Below, one piece after another: positions 16,439 to 24,002 of a stretch of 64,000 nucleotides of DNA. Position 1 is the stretch's first letter. Every line of letters starts with the position of its first letter. The notes beneath the pieces were generated by a model. The model searched no databases and had not been told where the DNA came from. It was given only the letters and a program-made list of their open reading frames with translations. This DNA is from Hymenobacter psoromatis (lineage in GTDB: Bacteria; Bacteroidota; Bacteroidia; Cytophagales; Hymenobacteraceae). Where the stretch lies: contig NZ_JAIFAG010000001.1 in NCBI RefSeq assembly GCF_020012125.1, positions 496,001-560,000 of the forward strand, in the 5' to 3' direction. The position numbers were made by a program, and so were the translations under genes.

Positions 16439-17368
16439 ATGAGTCTGCTCGTTATCGGCTCCGTGGCATTTGATGCCCTGGAAACTCCCTTCGGCAAAAC
16501 CGACAAAATTATCGGTGGCGCGGCTACCTACATCAGCCTGTCGGCCTCGTACTCGACCAAGCCCGTGCACTTGGTGGCCGTGGTGGGCGGTGACTTTCCG
16601 CCGTCCGACATTCAGACACTGCAAAGCCACGGCGTGGATACCGAGGGCCTGCAAATTAAGCCCGATGAAAAGTCGTTTTTTTGGTCCGGCAAGTATAGCC
16701 AGGACCTGAACTCGCGCGAAACCATTACCACTGAGCTGAACGTGCTCGGCTCGTTCGACCCTATTATTCCCGATGCTTACCAGGATTGCAAGTTCTTGAT
16801 GCTTGGCAACTTGGCCCCGCAGGTACAGCGCCTCGTCATTGAACGTCTCATCAACCGGCCCAAGCTCATCGTGCTCGACACCATGAACTTCTGGATGGAC
16901 TCGGCTCCTGATGAGCTGTTGGCCACTATCGAGATGATTGACGTACTCAGCATCAATGATGAAGAGGCCCGCCAGCTCTCCGGCGAGCACTCACTGGTGA
17001 AAGCGGCCCGCAAAATCCTGGCTTTGGGACCAAAGTTTTTGGTTATTAAGAAGGGTGAAAACGGCGCGCTACTCTTTCATAAGAACAAAATATTTTTCGC
17101 CCCGGCCCTACCCCTGGAGGAAGTCTTCGACCCGACCGGCGCGGGCGACACCTTCGCCGGCGGCTTCATCGGCCACATCGCCGCCACCGACGACTGCTCG
17201 TTTGAGAACCTCAAGCGCGCCGTTATCCACGGCTCGGCAATGGCCTCGTTCTGCGTCGAGAAGTTCGGCACCGAGCGGTTATTGAATTTGACGCAGGAAG
17301 AAATAGAAGCCCGCGAAGCGCAGTTTGAAGAGCTGGTGCGCGTGCAGCCAATGAGCGTCCCGGCGTAG
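16439..17368 (+). CDS. PfkB family carbohydrate/nucleoside kinase
   Basis: This 309-residue ribokinase-fold protein has an N-terminal GSVAFDALETPFG, the central VLDTMNFWMDS, and the PfkB signature 2 DPTGAGDTFAGGFIGH (about 236-251) with the catalytic Asp. The GGAATY segment near residue 29 resembles the sugar-binding Gly pair. The substrate (ribose, adenosine or another sugar) cannot be fixed from sequence. It is monocistronic, with a terminator on each side. Confidence 0.88.
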   Translation: MSLLVIGSVAFDALETPFGKTDKIIGGAATYISLSASYSTKPVHLVAVVGGDFPPSDIQTLQSHGVDTEGLQIKPDEKSFFWSGKYSQDLNSRETITTELNVLGSFDPIIPDAYQDCKFLMLGNLAPQVQRLVIERLINRPKLIVLDTMNFWMDSAPDELLATIEMIDVLSINDEEARQLSGEHSLVKAARKILALGPKFLVIKKGENGALLFHKNKIFFAPALPLEEVFDPTGAGDTFAGGFIGHIAATDDCSFENLKRAVIHGSAMASFCVEKFGTERLLNLTQEEIEAREAQFEELVRVQPMSVPA

Positions 17369-17375
17369 AGCCGTT

Positions 17376-17429
17376 AAATCAAAAGAACTTCCTGCTGACG
17401 AAGGAAGCAGGAAGTTCTTTTGATTTTTT
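17376..17429 (+). terminator. Strong terminator after the PfkB kinase gene
   Basis: Arms of 21 nt, perfectly complementary (17376-17396 and 17406-17426), are followed by further T residues. It is nearly symmetric and could stop transcription from either side, but both flanking genes are on the plus strand. Confidence 0.85.
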
Positions 17430-17442
17430 AGAAATTCAACCT

Positions 17443-18057
17443 ATGCCCACCTGGCTGCGCAAAAACCTCAGCGAAATGCTCTTCTTCGCCGCCTTCGCGC
17501 TAGTGATGACGACCAGCCTGCGCCTGCCCGTGCTCAGCACCATGCAGCGCGGGTTGCTAGCCACCGGCCTGTGGCGCGCCGCGCCGCCCGCCGCGCCAGC
17601 GGGGGGTAGGGAGACGCTACCTGTGCGCTTTGCCAGCGTGCGCGCCGACTATCCCTACCCCCTACCACTCTACACACTCGATGGCCGCCCGGCCAACCTG
17701 CGCCAGTTTCGGGGCAAGGCGGTACTTGTGAACCTGTGGGCCAGCTGGTGCCCGCCCTGCCTGGCCGAAATGCCCGGCCTGCAAGCTCTCTACCAAAAAA
17801 CGGACACCGCCAAAGTCGCCTTCGTGCTCATCTCGCTCGATGCCAACCCCAATAAGGCGCGGGCGCTACTAAAGCGCAAGGGTTACACGCTGCCGGTTTT
17901 CTTCCCGGCCGCGCCGTTACTCGCGCCGTTCGATTCGCCCTCAATTCCGTCCACTGTTATTCTCACGCCCGCCGGGCGGCTGGCTGACCGCCACGACGGG
18001 ATGGCCGACTACGATACGCCGGAATTCCGAGCGGCGCTGGAGAAGCTGGCTGAATGA
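17443..18057 (+). CDS. TlpA/ResA-like thioredoxin-fold protein
   Basis: This 204-residue protein has one N-terminal membrane helix (EMLFFAAFALVMTTSL) and a periplasmic thioredoxin domain. The active site is WASWCPPCLAEMPGL (about 103-117), and the cis-Pro region reads SPSIPSTVILTPAGRL. TlpA/ResA-type proteins reduce disulphides in periplasmic partners, for example in cytochrome c maturation, or respond to oxidative stress. No cytochrome genes are adjacent, so the partner is unknown. Confidence 0.88.
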   Translation: MPTWLRKNLSEMLFFAAFALVMTTSLRLPVLSTMQRGLLATGLWRAAPPAAPAGGRETLPVRFASVRADYPYPLPLYTLDGRPANLRQFRGKAVLVNLWASWCPPCLAEMPGLQALYQKTDTAKVAFVLISLDANPNKARALLKRKGYTLPVFFPAAPLLAPFDSPSIPSTVILTPAGRLADRHDGMADYDTPEFRAALEKLAE

Positions 18058-18157
18058 GTTGGTATTGCCAGGAGAACGGTGCTTTGGAGGGGTAAAGGCA
18101 ACTTTGCTACCGCTTGGGAGGTACACTAAGGATACGCTCACTAATCCTTTTCCCGCC

Positions 18158-18406
18158 ATGTCCTTAGCTCACAAAAAATCCGGCCCACAAGATAAATCCT
18201 CGTCTGTCAACCCGGCTGAGAATACCAAGAAGAAAAGCACGCAGGTGCAAAATCCGAATGACAACCAGGTATCGAGCCACGGCAACACGACCGACGGTAA
18301 CGATGCCGGCCACGGTGTCAACAAGATTCGCAGCAACCCGCAGGGCAACAATCCAATGTCCGTCAATAAAGGCAAAGTAGGCAAAGGCGGCGACGCCAAG
18401 CATTAA
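18158..18406 (+). CDS. Small hydrophilic Asn/Gly/Lys-rich protein
   Basis: This 82-residue, low-complexity, hydrophilic protein has no Cys or Trp and no membrane segment. It begins MSLAHKKSGPQDK and ends NKGKVGKGGDAKH. It has the composition of hydrophilin or stress-type disordered proteins, but no family is recognised. The ATG at 18158 is preferred to an upstream extension reaching 18059 that has a different composition. A terminator follows directly. Confidence 0.55.
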   Translation: MSLAHKKSGPQDKSSSVNPAENTKKKSTQVQNPNDNQVSSHGNTTDGNDAGHGVNKIRSNPQGNNPMSVNKGKVGKGGDAKH

Positions 18407-18424
18407 GGAGCAAACACTTTAGAT

Positions 18425-18468
18425 AAACGCCCCGCTTCATCGGTCTGCCGATGAAACGGGGCGTTTTT
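18425..18468. terminator. Bidirectional terminator between convergent genes
   Basis: Arms of 19 nt with one mismatch (18425-18443 and 18448-18466) carry a TCTG loop, with A- and T-rich flanks on both sides. It lies between the 82-residue protein gene and the convergent, possibly frameshifted lipoprotein gene. Confidence 0.85.
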
Positions 18469-18613
18469 AGTTAGGAAGCAGCAGCCGTACATAAGTGGTA
18501 TCCATTTTAGGCTCGAAACGCAACTGCTCAATGGCTATGGTATGATTATCGAGCCACCGGACCTGCTGCGGTTGCCAGTTGAGGAAGTCCCTCATCCATA
18601 ATGGACTGACTGC
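18467..18613 (-). other. Probable out-of-frame C-terminus of the 18592-19254 lipoprotein
   Basis: This minus-strand open frame encodes 48 residues (AVSPLWMRDFLNWQPQQ, then VRWLDNHTIAIEQLRFEP, then KMDTTYVRLLLPN) and stops exactly at the terminator. It overlaps the end of the annotated lipoprotein in another frame. Its composition looks like a genuine protein end with Trp and amphipathic strands, whereas the in-frame end is an abrupt ISRQSVHYG. A single-base deletion near 18613-18620 would join the two. It could be a real mutation or a sequence error. Confidence 0.5.
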
Positions 18614-19254
18614 CTAGATATAATAAATAGCTGTAAGCCATTGGGTGAACTCTCACCGTCTAATCCCGGCGTAGCAACCAGTATTTGCTGCCGATTCGGT
18701 GAAATATCCGGAGTGTTCCACAAAGGCGTTGCACGGCCTGAATATTTGTTGATGAGAAAGGGGTGATAGTATTCGTACATTAGGCTGTCTACCATCCAAT
18801 AAGGTCGGCCAGGGACGCTGCCTGAAAACGTATAACTAATACCTTCGACTTCATTCTCATCTCCTCGTATTTGAGAAGTATTATCAGGAAATCGCAATGC
18901 CGGATGATTAAAAGGGTTTAGGACCAGCGTATGGCCTGCGCGGTACACCCGGCCATTTCCCTCTTGCCGCATAGTACGTGCCTCTGAATAAGGCATTCGG
19001 CTGCGCGATACTTTGGCAAAGTCGCTTTTGCTACCTAGTTCCAGCCGAAGCACGATGCCCCGGCCAACGTGCAACGTGTCATGTGGCCCATAAGTAGTGC
19101 GGTCGCCGGAAGTGAAAGATATCGTGGGCTTAACCTTAGTAGTTGGCTGCTTATCGGCACGGCGCGGCCTGACTTGCTGGCTTACCTGCTGAGAATCAGG
19201 AGTAATAGGTTCGCACGCAGTCAATGCCAGTAACAGCCAATAAGAGTGTTTCAT
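18592..19254 (-). CDS. Predicted lipoprotein, probably frameshifted at its end
   Basis: The 220-residue protein has a lipoprotein signal (YWLLLALTAC, Cys about residue 14) and a basic Gln-rich linker. A mature domain follows with segments TISFTSGDRTTYGPHD, FNHPALRFPDNTSQIRG and VPGRPYWMVDSLMYEYYHPF. No known family is recognised. The final residues appear to leave the true reading frame; see the segment at 18467-18613, with which the protein would reach about 260 residues. The gene is less GC-rich than its neighbours, which may indicate transfer. Confidence 0.6.
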   Translation of the reverse strand: MKHSYWLLLALTACEPITPDSQQVSQQVRPRRADKQPTTKVKPTISFTSGDRTTYGPHDTLHVGRGIVLRLELGSKSDFAKVSRSRMPYSEARTMRQEGNGRVYRAGHTLVLNPFNHPALRFPDNTSQIRGDENEVEGISYTFSGSVPGRPYWMVDSLMYEYYHPFLINKYSGRATPLWNTPDISPNRQQILVATPGLDGESSPNGLQLFIISRQSVHYG

Positions 19255-19294
19255 AGGGGAAAAGTATCAGCTTACTAGCTGAGAAGCAAGTTGC

Positions 19295-21031
19295 CTAGAA
19301 CTCCCACCCCAGCCACTTCTCGAACCCTGCCCGGTGCGCCTCATCGGCCTCCGTCAGCTTCTCCACCGCGTAGCGCGGACCGAACCCTACCCCCGGCTGC
19401 GCCACCAGGTCCACCAGCAGCAGTCGGTTTTGGCGGAATACGGTTACTTCGTAGTGCGGCGCGTCGGTGCTGAGCAGGGACTGTAAATTACTATCGAGGC
19501 GGCGGCCGTTGATGGCCACTAGCTCATCGTCCACGGTGAGGAAGGCGGCGGCCGGCGAGCCGGGCCAGATGTAGGTGACCTCGGTGCGGCCGCCTTTCGT
19601 CAGCGTGCGGAAGCCGAAGATTCCCTCCGAGGCCGAGGCGTTTTCATACGCCACTAGCTGGCAGCCCACGGTGCGCAGCGCCTTATCCAGCGGCTCTTGT
19701 AAGGGCGCGGTACCGTTGATGAATTTATCAAAATAGACCTGCATCTTACGGCCGGCCACCTCGCTCACAATGCGGGCGTAATCGTCCTCGGTGTAGCCGA
19801 TGCCGGTTTTGCCGAATTCTTCGTAGAGGCGGCGCATCACGTCGTCGAGGCTGCGGGCGTGGCCGTGCAGCTGCCGGATGGTCAGGTCGAGCAGCAGCGC
19901 GGCCAGCGCGCCTTTGTGGTACACGCTCACCTTGCGGTCGGGTACGCCGGGCCGGTAGCCGTCGAGCCAGAGGTCCATGCTGGCATCGGCCAGGCTCAGG
20001 TTTTGGCCGCCCGCGTCGTCGTAGTGCTTGCGCAGCACGGTATTCAACTCCTCAAAGTACTGGGCCGGCGTCCGCACGCGGCTGCGCGCCAGCAGGTATT
20101 CGCCGTAATAGGTGGTGAGGCCCTCGGCGATGTAGCAGGTGCGGAAATAATTCTCGCGGGCATAGTCATAGGGCTGCATCTCGGCCGGCCGGATGGCTTT
20201 GATGTTCCAGGTGTGAAACAACTCGTGGCAGCTCACGCCCAGCAGCTCTTTATACAGTGCCTCCTGCATCAGCGCTTCGGCTGGCCCCAGCACAATCACG
20301 GTCGAGTTGTGGTGCTCTACGCCGTGGTAATGATTATAGGATAAGAACTGATTAAGAAAGTGATAATCAGCGACTGGAAAGCCGCCGAAAAGCGAAATTT
20401 GCTCCGCCGAAAACGCCTGAAAATCTGCCAGCAGCCGGGGCCAATTGATAACCGCCTCCTCGCCCTGCGCCCACACGTGAAAGGGCACGCCGCCGGCCTC
20501 GTACTGCTCGTGCTGAAGGGTAGGGCTGGCGATGAGCGGCGAATCCACCAGTTCGTCGAAGCTATTGGCTTGCAGCGTGTTGGGTAGCGACTGGGGTAGG
20601 CCGCAGGCCAACCGCCAGCCGGCGGGCAGGTCCAGCGTCAGTTGGCAGGGGGCATCCTGCTGGCTCTCAGCGTACATCAGGGCCTGCACGGGGTTGAGGT
20701 AGAGCTGACTCGCATCGAGCCACGAGCCGCCGGCGTCCATCTGATGAGCGTAGAAATTGTAGCGCACCCGCACGCTACGGCCCGCCGCGCCGGGCACCTC
20801 CCAGCGGTCCTTGGTAGTTTTGCGGTAGGGTAGGGGCGCGTCCGTTTCGGCATCGCTGATTTCGACGCGCTGGATTTTTTGAGCGAAATTTTGTAGCTCA
20901 TAACGTCCTGGCCGCCAGGCGGGAAGCTGCAAAGCCAGCGGCCCGGCCGCGTCGGCTGGCACTTCCACCATAAGCTGAATTTGCAGGTAAAACGTGAGCG
21001 GATTCTCGAAGGAAACGTGGTAGTAGGTCAT
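19295..21031 (-). CDS. M61 family metallopeptidase with PDZ domain
   Basis: This 578-residue protein has the glycyl-aminopeptidase (M61) core: the zinc motif HELFHTWN in GVSCHELFHTWNIKAIRP (about 260-277) and the downstream Glu in IAEGLTTYYGEYLL. The N-terminal beta-rich region (VEVPADAAGPLALQLPAWRP) and a C-terminal PDZ-like domain (FRTLTKGGRTEVTYIWPGSP) complete the family layout. No signal peptide is seen, which suggests a cytoplasmic or non-classical location. Members release N-terminal Gly or Ala from peptides. The gene stands alone, upstream of and divergent from rpmH. Confidence 0.92.
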   Translation of the reverse strand: MTYYHVSFENPLTFYLQIQLMVEVPADAAGPLALQLPAWRPGRYELQNFAQKIQRVEISDAETDAPLPYRKTTKDRWEVPGAAGRSVRVRYNFYAHQMDAGGSWLDASQLYLNPVQALMYAESQQDAPCQLTLDLPAGWRLACGLPQSLPNTLQANSFDELVDSPLIASPTLQHEQYEAGGVPFHVWAQGEEAVINWPRLLADFQAFSAEQISLFGGFPVADYHFLNQFLSYNHYHGVEHHNSTVIVLGPAEALMQEALYKELLGVSCHELFHTWNIKAIRPAEMQPYDYARENYFRTCYIAEGLTTYYGEYLLARSRVRTPAQYFEELNTVLRKHYDDAGGQNLSLADASMDLWLDGYRPGVPDRKVSVYHKGALAALLLDLTIRQLHGHARSLDDVMRRLYEEFGKTGIGYTEDDYARIVSEVAGRKMQVYFDKFINGTAPLQEPLDKALRTVGCQLVAYENASASEGIFGFRTLTKGGRTEVTYIWPGSPAAAFLTVDDELVAINGRRLDSNLQSLLSTDAPHYEVTVFRQNRLLLVDLVAQPGVGFGPRYAVEKLTEADEAHRAGFEKWLGWEF

Positions 21032-21183
21032 GGATGGAAGCGATGCGCCGACAATGTAAAGCGGAGGGGCACTCCGTGGGGGAGGGGGTAGGCCAGTCGC
21101 ACACGCCGGCTATCACCGCCCTACCCCCCTTACGGCCAGCAGCGGCACGGGGACGACGGGACCAACCGCTGTTTCGGGCGGCG

Positions 21184-21215
21184 TTTGCTATTCCAAACCA
21201 AAATCCGTACCTTTG
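21184..21215 (+). promoter_or_regulatory. Bacteroidota promoter of rpmH-rnpA
   Basis: An exact TTTG (21184-21187) lies 20 nt before an exact TACCTTTG (21208-21215). Transcription would begin near 21222, giving a leader of about 20 nt for rpmH. Confidence 0.8.
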
Positions 21216-21242
21216 CCGGCCCAACTCGCAATTTGACCGGAC

Positions 21243-21401
21243 ATGAAACGTACCTATCAGCCCTCGCAGCGCAAGCGCCGCAACAAGCACGGTTTCCGCA
21301 ACCGTATGGAAACCGCCAACGGCCGCAACGTGCTGGCCCGCCGCCGCGCCAAAGGCCGCAAGCGCCTCACCGTATCGGACGAAGGCCGCCACAAGCGCTA
21401 G
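21243..21401 (+). CDS. rpmH: 50S ribosomal protein L34
   Basis: This 52-residue, Arg/Lys-rich protein begins [19 protein letters not shown] and continues to [11 protein letters not shown], the diagnostic L34 sequence. The C terminus has a short extension (SDEGRHKR). It is followed by rnpA, the conserved order, and preceded by a consensus promoter. dnaA is not nearby, so this does not mark the replication origin here. Confidence 0.97.
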   Translation: MKRTYQPSQRKRRNKHGFRNRMETANGRNVLARRRAKGRKRLTVSDEGRHKR

Positions 21402-21548
21402 TATTTTAAGCTGTTAGCTACTGGTGGGGGGCTCTAATCGGCCCTTAGCTGTTGGCAAGCAGGTAGCCGCATTGCGCGGGCTGCTCACCGCTGATTTTTC
21501 AGCAGGAGGCAGCCGGGGCAATGCGGCTTCGCTATTTCCCCGCATCCC

Positions 21549-21980
21549 GTGCCCGACCTACCCGCTACCCCGCCGCCCCAGGCTAAGAAATTCGGTTTTC
21601 CGAAGGCTGAGCACCTGTGCCGTAAAAAGCTTATTGAGCAGCTGTTCAGCAAGCAGGGAATTTCGTTCGGGGCCTACCCCCTGCGCCTGACCTGGCTGCC
21701 GGCTCCGGCGCGCACCACGGCCCCGCCCCAGGTGCTGGTGACGGTGCCTAAGCGCACCTTCAAGCGGGCCGTGGACCGCAACCGCCTCAAGCGCCTGCTG
21801 CGCGAGGCATACCGCCTAAATAAACACCGCCTGCTGGAAGCCGAAAATGGCCATCCGGTAGCATTGCTGGGTATTCTTTACACTGGTAAAGAAAAAAGCG
21901 ACCTGCCGCTAATAGAAAAAAAATTAATTTCCGGGCTAAATCGTTTGCTGGCCGAAGCTGCGGTGCAACCTCCCTCATAG
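21549..21980 (+). CDS. rnpA: Ribonuclease P protein component
   Basis: RnpA is the protein subunit of RNase P, which trims the 5' end of pre-tRNAs. The 143-residue protein holds the family signature FKRAVDRNRLKRLLREAYRL (about 75-94), the RNR motif that contacts RNA, and the N-terminal FGFPKAEHLCRKKLIEQLF. A GTG at 21549 is the likely start, about 150 nt after rpmH. The intervening gap contains a 'CTGTTAGCTACTGG' phrase typical of the repeats elsewhere. Confidence 0.93.
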   Translation: MPDLPATPPPQAKKFGFPKAEHLCRKKLIEQLFSKQGISFGAYPLRLTWLPAPARTTAPPQVLVTVPKRTFKRAVDRNRLKRLLREAYRLNKHRLLEAENGHPVALLGILYTGKEKSDLPLIEKKLISGLNRLLAEAAVQPPS

Positions 21981-22083
21981 GTTGGCCACTCTTCACGAAG
22001 AAAAGAAGAATGAATTGGGAAGAAGCAAGAAACCCTATGTTGGGTGGCGTTTCCTTCCGCATTCTTTAGTATCTTTCTGCCCA

Positions 22084-23778
22084 ATGACAAACCGTAAGAA
22101 ACTACTCGCCACCCTGGGTCTGGGGGCACTCGGTCTCGTTAGCTTTCGGGCCGCGTCCGACAGCGAGCGGTACTTTGAGATTGCCAAAAACCTCGATATC
22201 TTCGCTACCCTCTTCAAGGAGGTGAACACGTATTACGTGGACGAGATTACGCCCGGCAAGCTGGTGAAAACGGGCATTGATGGGATGCTAAAATCGCTGG
22301 ACCCGTACACAAACTACATCCCGGAAGACGACATTGAGGACTTCCGTACCCTCACCACGGGGCAGTACGGCGGTATTGGCGCAGTCGTCATCAAGCGCAA
22401 CGGCAAAACGGTGGTGCAGAGCGCCTATGAAGGTTACCCCGCCCAAAAAGCCGGCTTACTACCCGGCGATGAGATTCTGACCATCAACAACGTTAACCTC
22501 GAAAAGAAAACCAATTTCGATATCAGCAAGCTGCTAAAGGGGCAGGCCAACTCGATAGTGAAGCTGATGGTGACGCGCTACGGCCAGGATAAGCCGGTGG
22601 AGATTGATATCACCCGCGATAAGATTCAGGTTGATAACGTGCCTTACTACGGGATGCTGACCGGCGATATCGGGTACTTTCAGCTCTCCGGCTTCACGAT
22701 GGACGCGGGCCGCGAGGTGCGCGCCGCGGTGGTTAAGCTCAAGGAAAAAGGCGCGAAAAAACTGGTGTTTGACATCCGCGATAACCCCGGTGGCCTGCTC
22801 AACGAGGCAGTAAATATTTCTAACCTCTTTGTAGACAAGGGATTGGACGTGGTGAGTACCAAGGGTAAGGTGACGGAGTGGAACAAGACCTATAAGGCCC
22901 TGGACGTGCCCCTGGACACGCAGATGCCGATTGCCATTATAACGAGCAACCGTTCGGCCTCGGCCTCAGAAATCGTGTCGGGGGTGCTGCAGGACTACGA
23001 CCGCGCCGTGTTGGTGGGCGAGCGCACCTTCGGCAAGGGCCTCGTGCAGGCTACCCGGCCGCTGAGCTATAACTCGCAGCTGAAGGTGACGACGGCCAAG
23101 TATTACATTCCCAGCGGCCGCTGCATTCAGGAGATTGACTACTCGCACCGCGGCGAAGACGGTACGCTCAGTAAGTTTCCCGATTCGCTGCGCACGGCCT
23201 TCAAGACCCAGGCCGGCCGCATCGTGTACGACGGTGGCGGCGTGGCCCCCGACATTGACGTGCAGAACCGCGAAATCGCCGACATTACCCGCGTGCTCAT
23301 CCAGAAGAGCTACCTCTTCGACTATGCCACGCGCTACCACGCCGAGCATGCCACTATTGCATCGGCCCGCGACTTTAAGCTGCCGGATGCGGACTACCAG
23401 AAATTTGTGGCATTCATGCAAACGAAAGGCGTGACGTATAGTACCGATGCTGAGCGTGCCCTCACCGACCTCACTAAAAAGGTGAAGGAAGAAAAGCACT
23501 ACGACGACGTGAAGCCCGAGCTAGATGCCATCAAGCGCAAAGTGACCGCCAACAAAGCCAACGACCTACTGCGCTTCAAGCCCGAAATCCGGGAAATGCT
23601 GGAGGAAGAAATTGCCTCGCGCTACTATTACGAGAAGGGCCGCACCGAAGCGGGTTTCGATGACGACCCTAATATTCAGGCCGCCGTGGCCGTGCTCAAC
23701 GACCCCAATCGCTACGCTGCGCTGCTCAAGCCGGGGGGTAGGGCCGCGAGCGCTACCAAGTCGGCGGGCACGAAGTAA
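22084..23778 (+). CDS. S41 family C-terminal processing peptidase (CtpA-like)
   Basis: The protein is 564 residues from the ATG at 22084. An upstream frame back to 21982 is in frame but has no signal character. After an N-terminal hydrophobic segment comes a PDZ domain (GYPAQKAGLLPGDEILTINN, about 115-134). The tail-specific protease core follows, with Ser in NRSASASEIVSGVL and Lys in GERTFGKGLVQ forming the Ser/Lys dyad. Such enzymes trim periplasmic proteins at their C termini. The C-terminal 150 residues are helical. Confidence 0.93.
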   Translation: MTNRKKLLATLGLGALGLVSFRAASDSERYFEIAKNLDIFATLFKEVNTYYVDEITPGKLVKTGIDGMLKSLDPYTNYIPEDDIEDFRTLTTGQYGGIGAVVIKRNGKTVVQSAYEGYPAQKAGLLPGDEILTINNVNLEKKTNFDISKLLKGQANSIVKLMVTRYGQDKPVEIDITRDKIQVDNVPYYGMLTGDIGYFQLSGFTMDAGREVRAAVVKLKEKGAKKLVFDIRDNPGGLLNEAVNISNLFVDKGLDVVSTKGKVTEWNKTYKALDVPLDTQMPIAIITSNRSASASEIVSGVLQDYDRAVLVGERTFGKGLVQATRPLSYNSQLKVTTAKYYIPSGRCIQEIDYSHRGEDGTLSKFPDSLRTAFKTQAGRIVYDGGGVAPDIDVQNREIADITRVLIQKSYLFDYATRYHAEHATIASARDFKLPDADYQKFVAFMQTKGVTYSTDAERALTDLTKKVKEEKHYDDVKPELDAIKRKVTANKANDLLRFKPEIREMLEEEIASRYYYEKGRTEAGFDDDPNIQAAVAVLNDPNRYAALLKPGGRAASATKSAGTK

Positions 23779-23787
23779 GTCTGCAAC

Positions 23788-23843
23788 AGGTGAGAATAGA
23801 AAGAGCAGGCTGAACGTTCAGCCTGCTCTTTCTATTCTCACCT
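23788..23843. terminator. 56-nt perfect palindrome after the S41 protease gene
   Basis: The sequence from 23788 to 23843 is its own exact reverse complement (28 nt each side, centre AACGTT), so it has no free loop. It lies 10 nt after the protease stop, in the gap between two convergent genes. As RNA it would form a long hairpin; there is no T run. Confidence 0.75.
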
Positions 23844-23867
23844 AGCACAATATTCGCTCTCCACTTG

Positions 23868-23985
23868 CGCCTGACCCCCTCTCCGAAGAGGAGAGGGGGC
23901 ACCGGTTTTGCGCTTACGTCCACAATCGGTCGGCTCTCCCTCTCCTTTTCGGAGAGGGAGAGTCCGGGGAGAGGCACCCGCCAGA
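23868..23985. repeat. Pyrimidine/purine-rich double hairpin (CCCTCTCC type)
   Basis: Two purine-pyrimidine hairpins (one built on CCCCCTCTCC with GGAGAGGGGG, one on CTCTCCCTCTCC with GGAGAGGGAGAG) are separated by about 35 nt. The outer ends also partly complement each other. No open frame is present. It shares the gap with the 56-nt palindrome, between convergent genes. Confidence 0.65.
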
Positions 23986-24002
23986 ACGATTGTTTTGGCT
24001 CC

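Noticed and set aside
21184..21980. Replication origin near rpmH-rnpA
   Set aside because: dnaA is absent and no DnaA-box cluster is seen; rpmH alone does not mark the origin in this group.
21982..22083. Upstream extension of the S41 protease
   Set aside because: No signal-like or conserved residues; the ATG at 22084 gives the expected signal segment.
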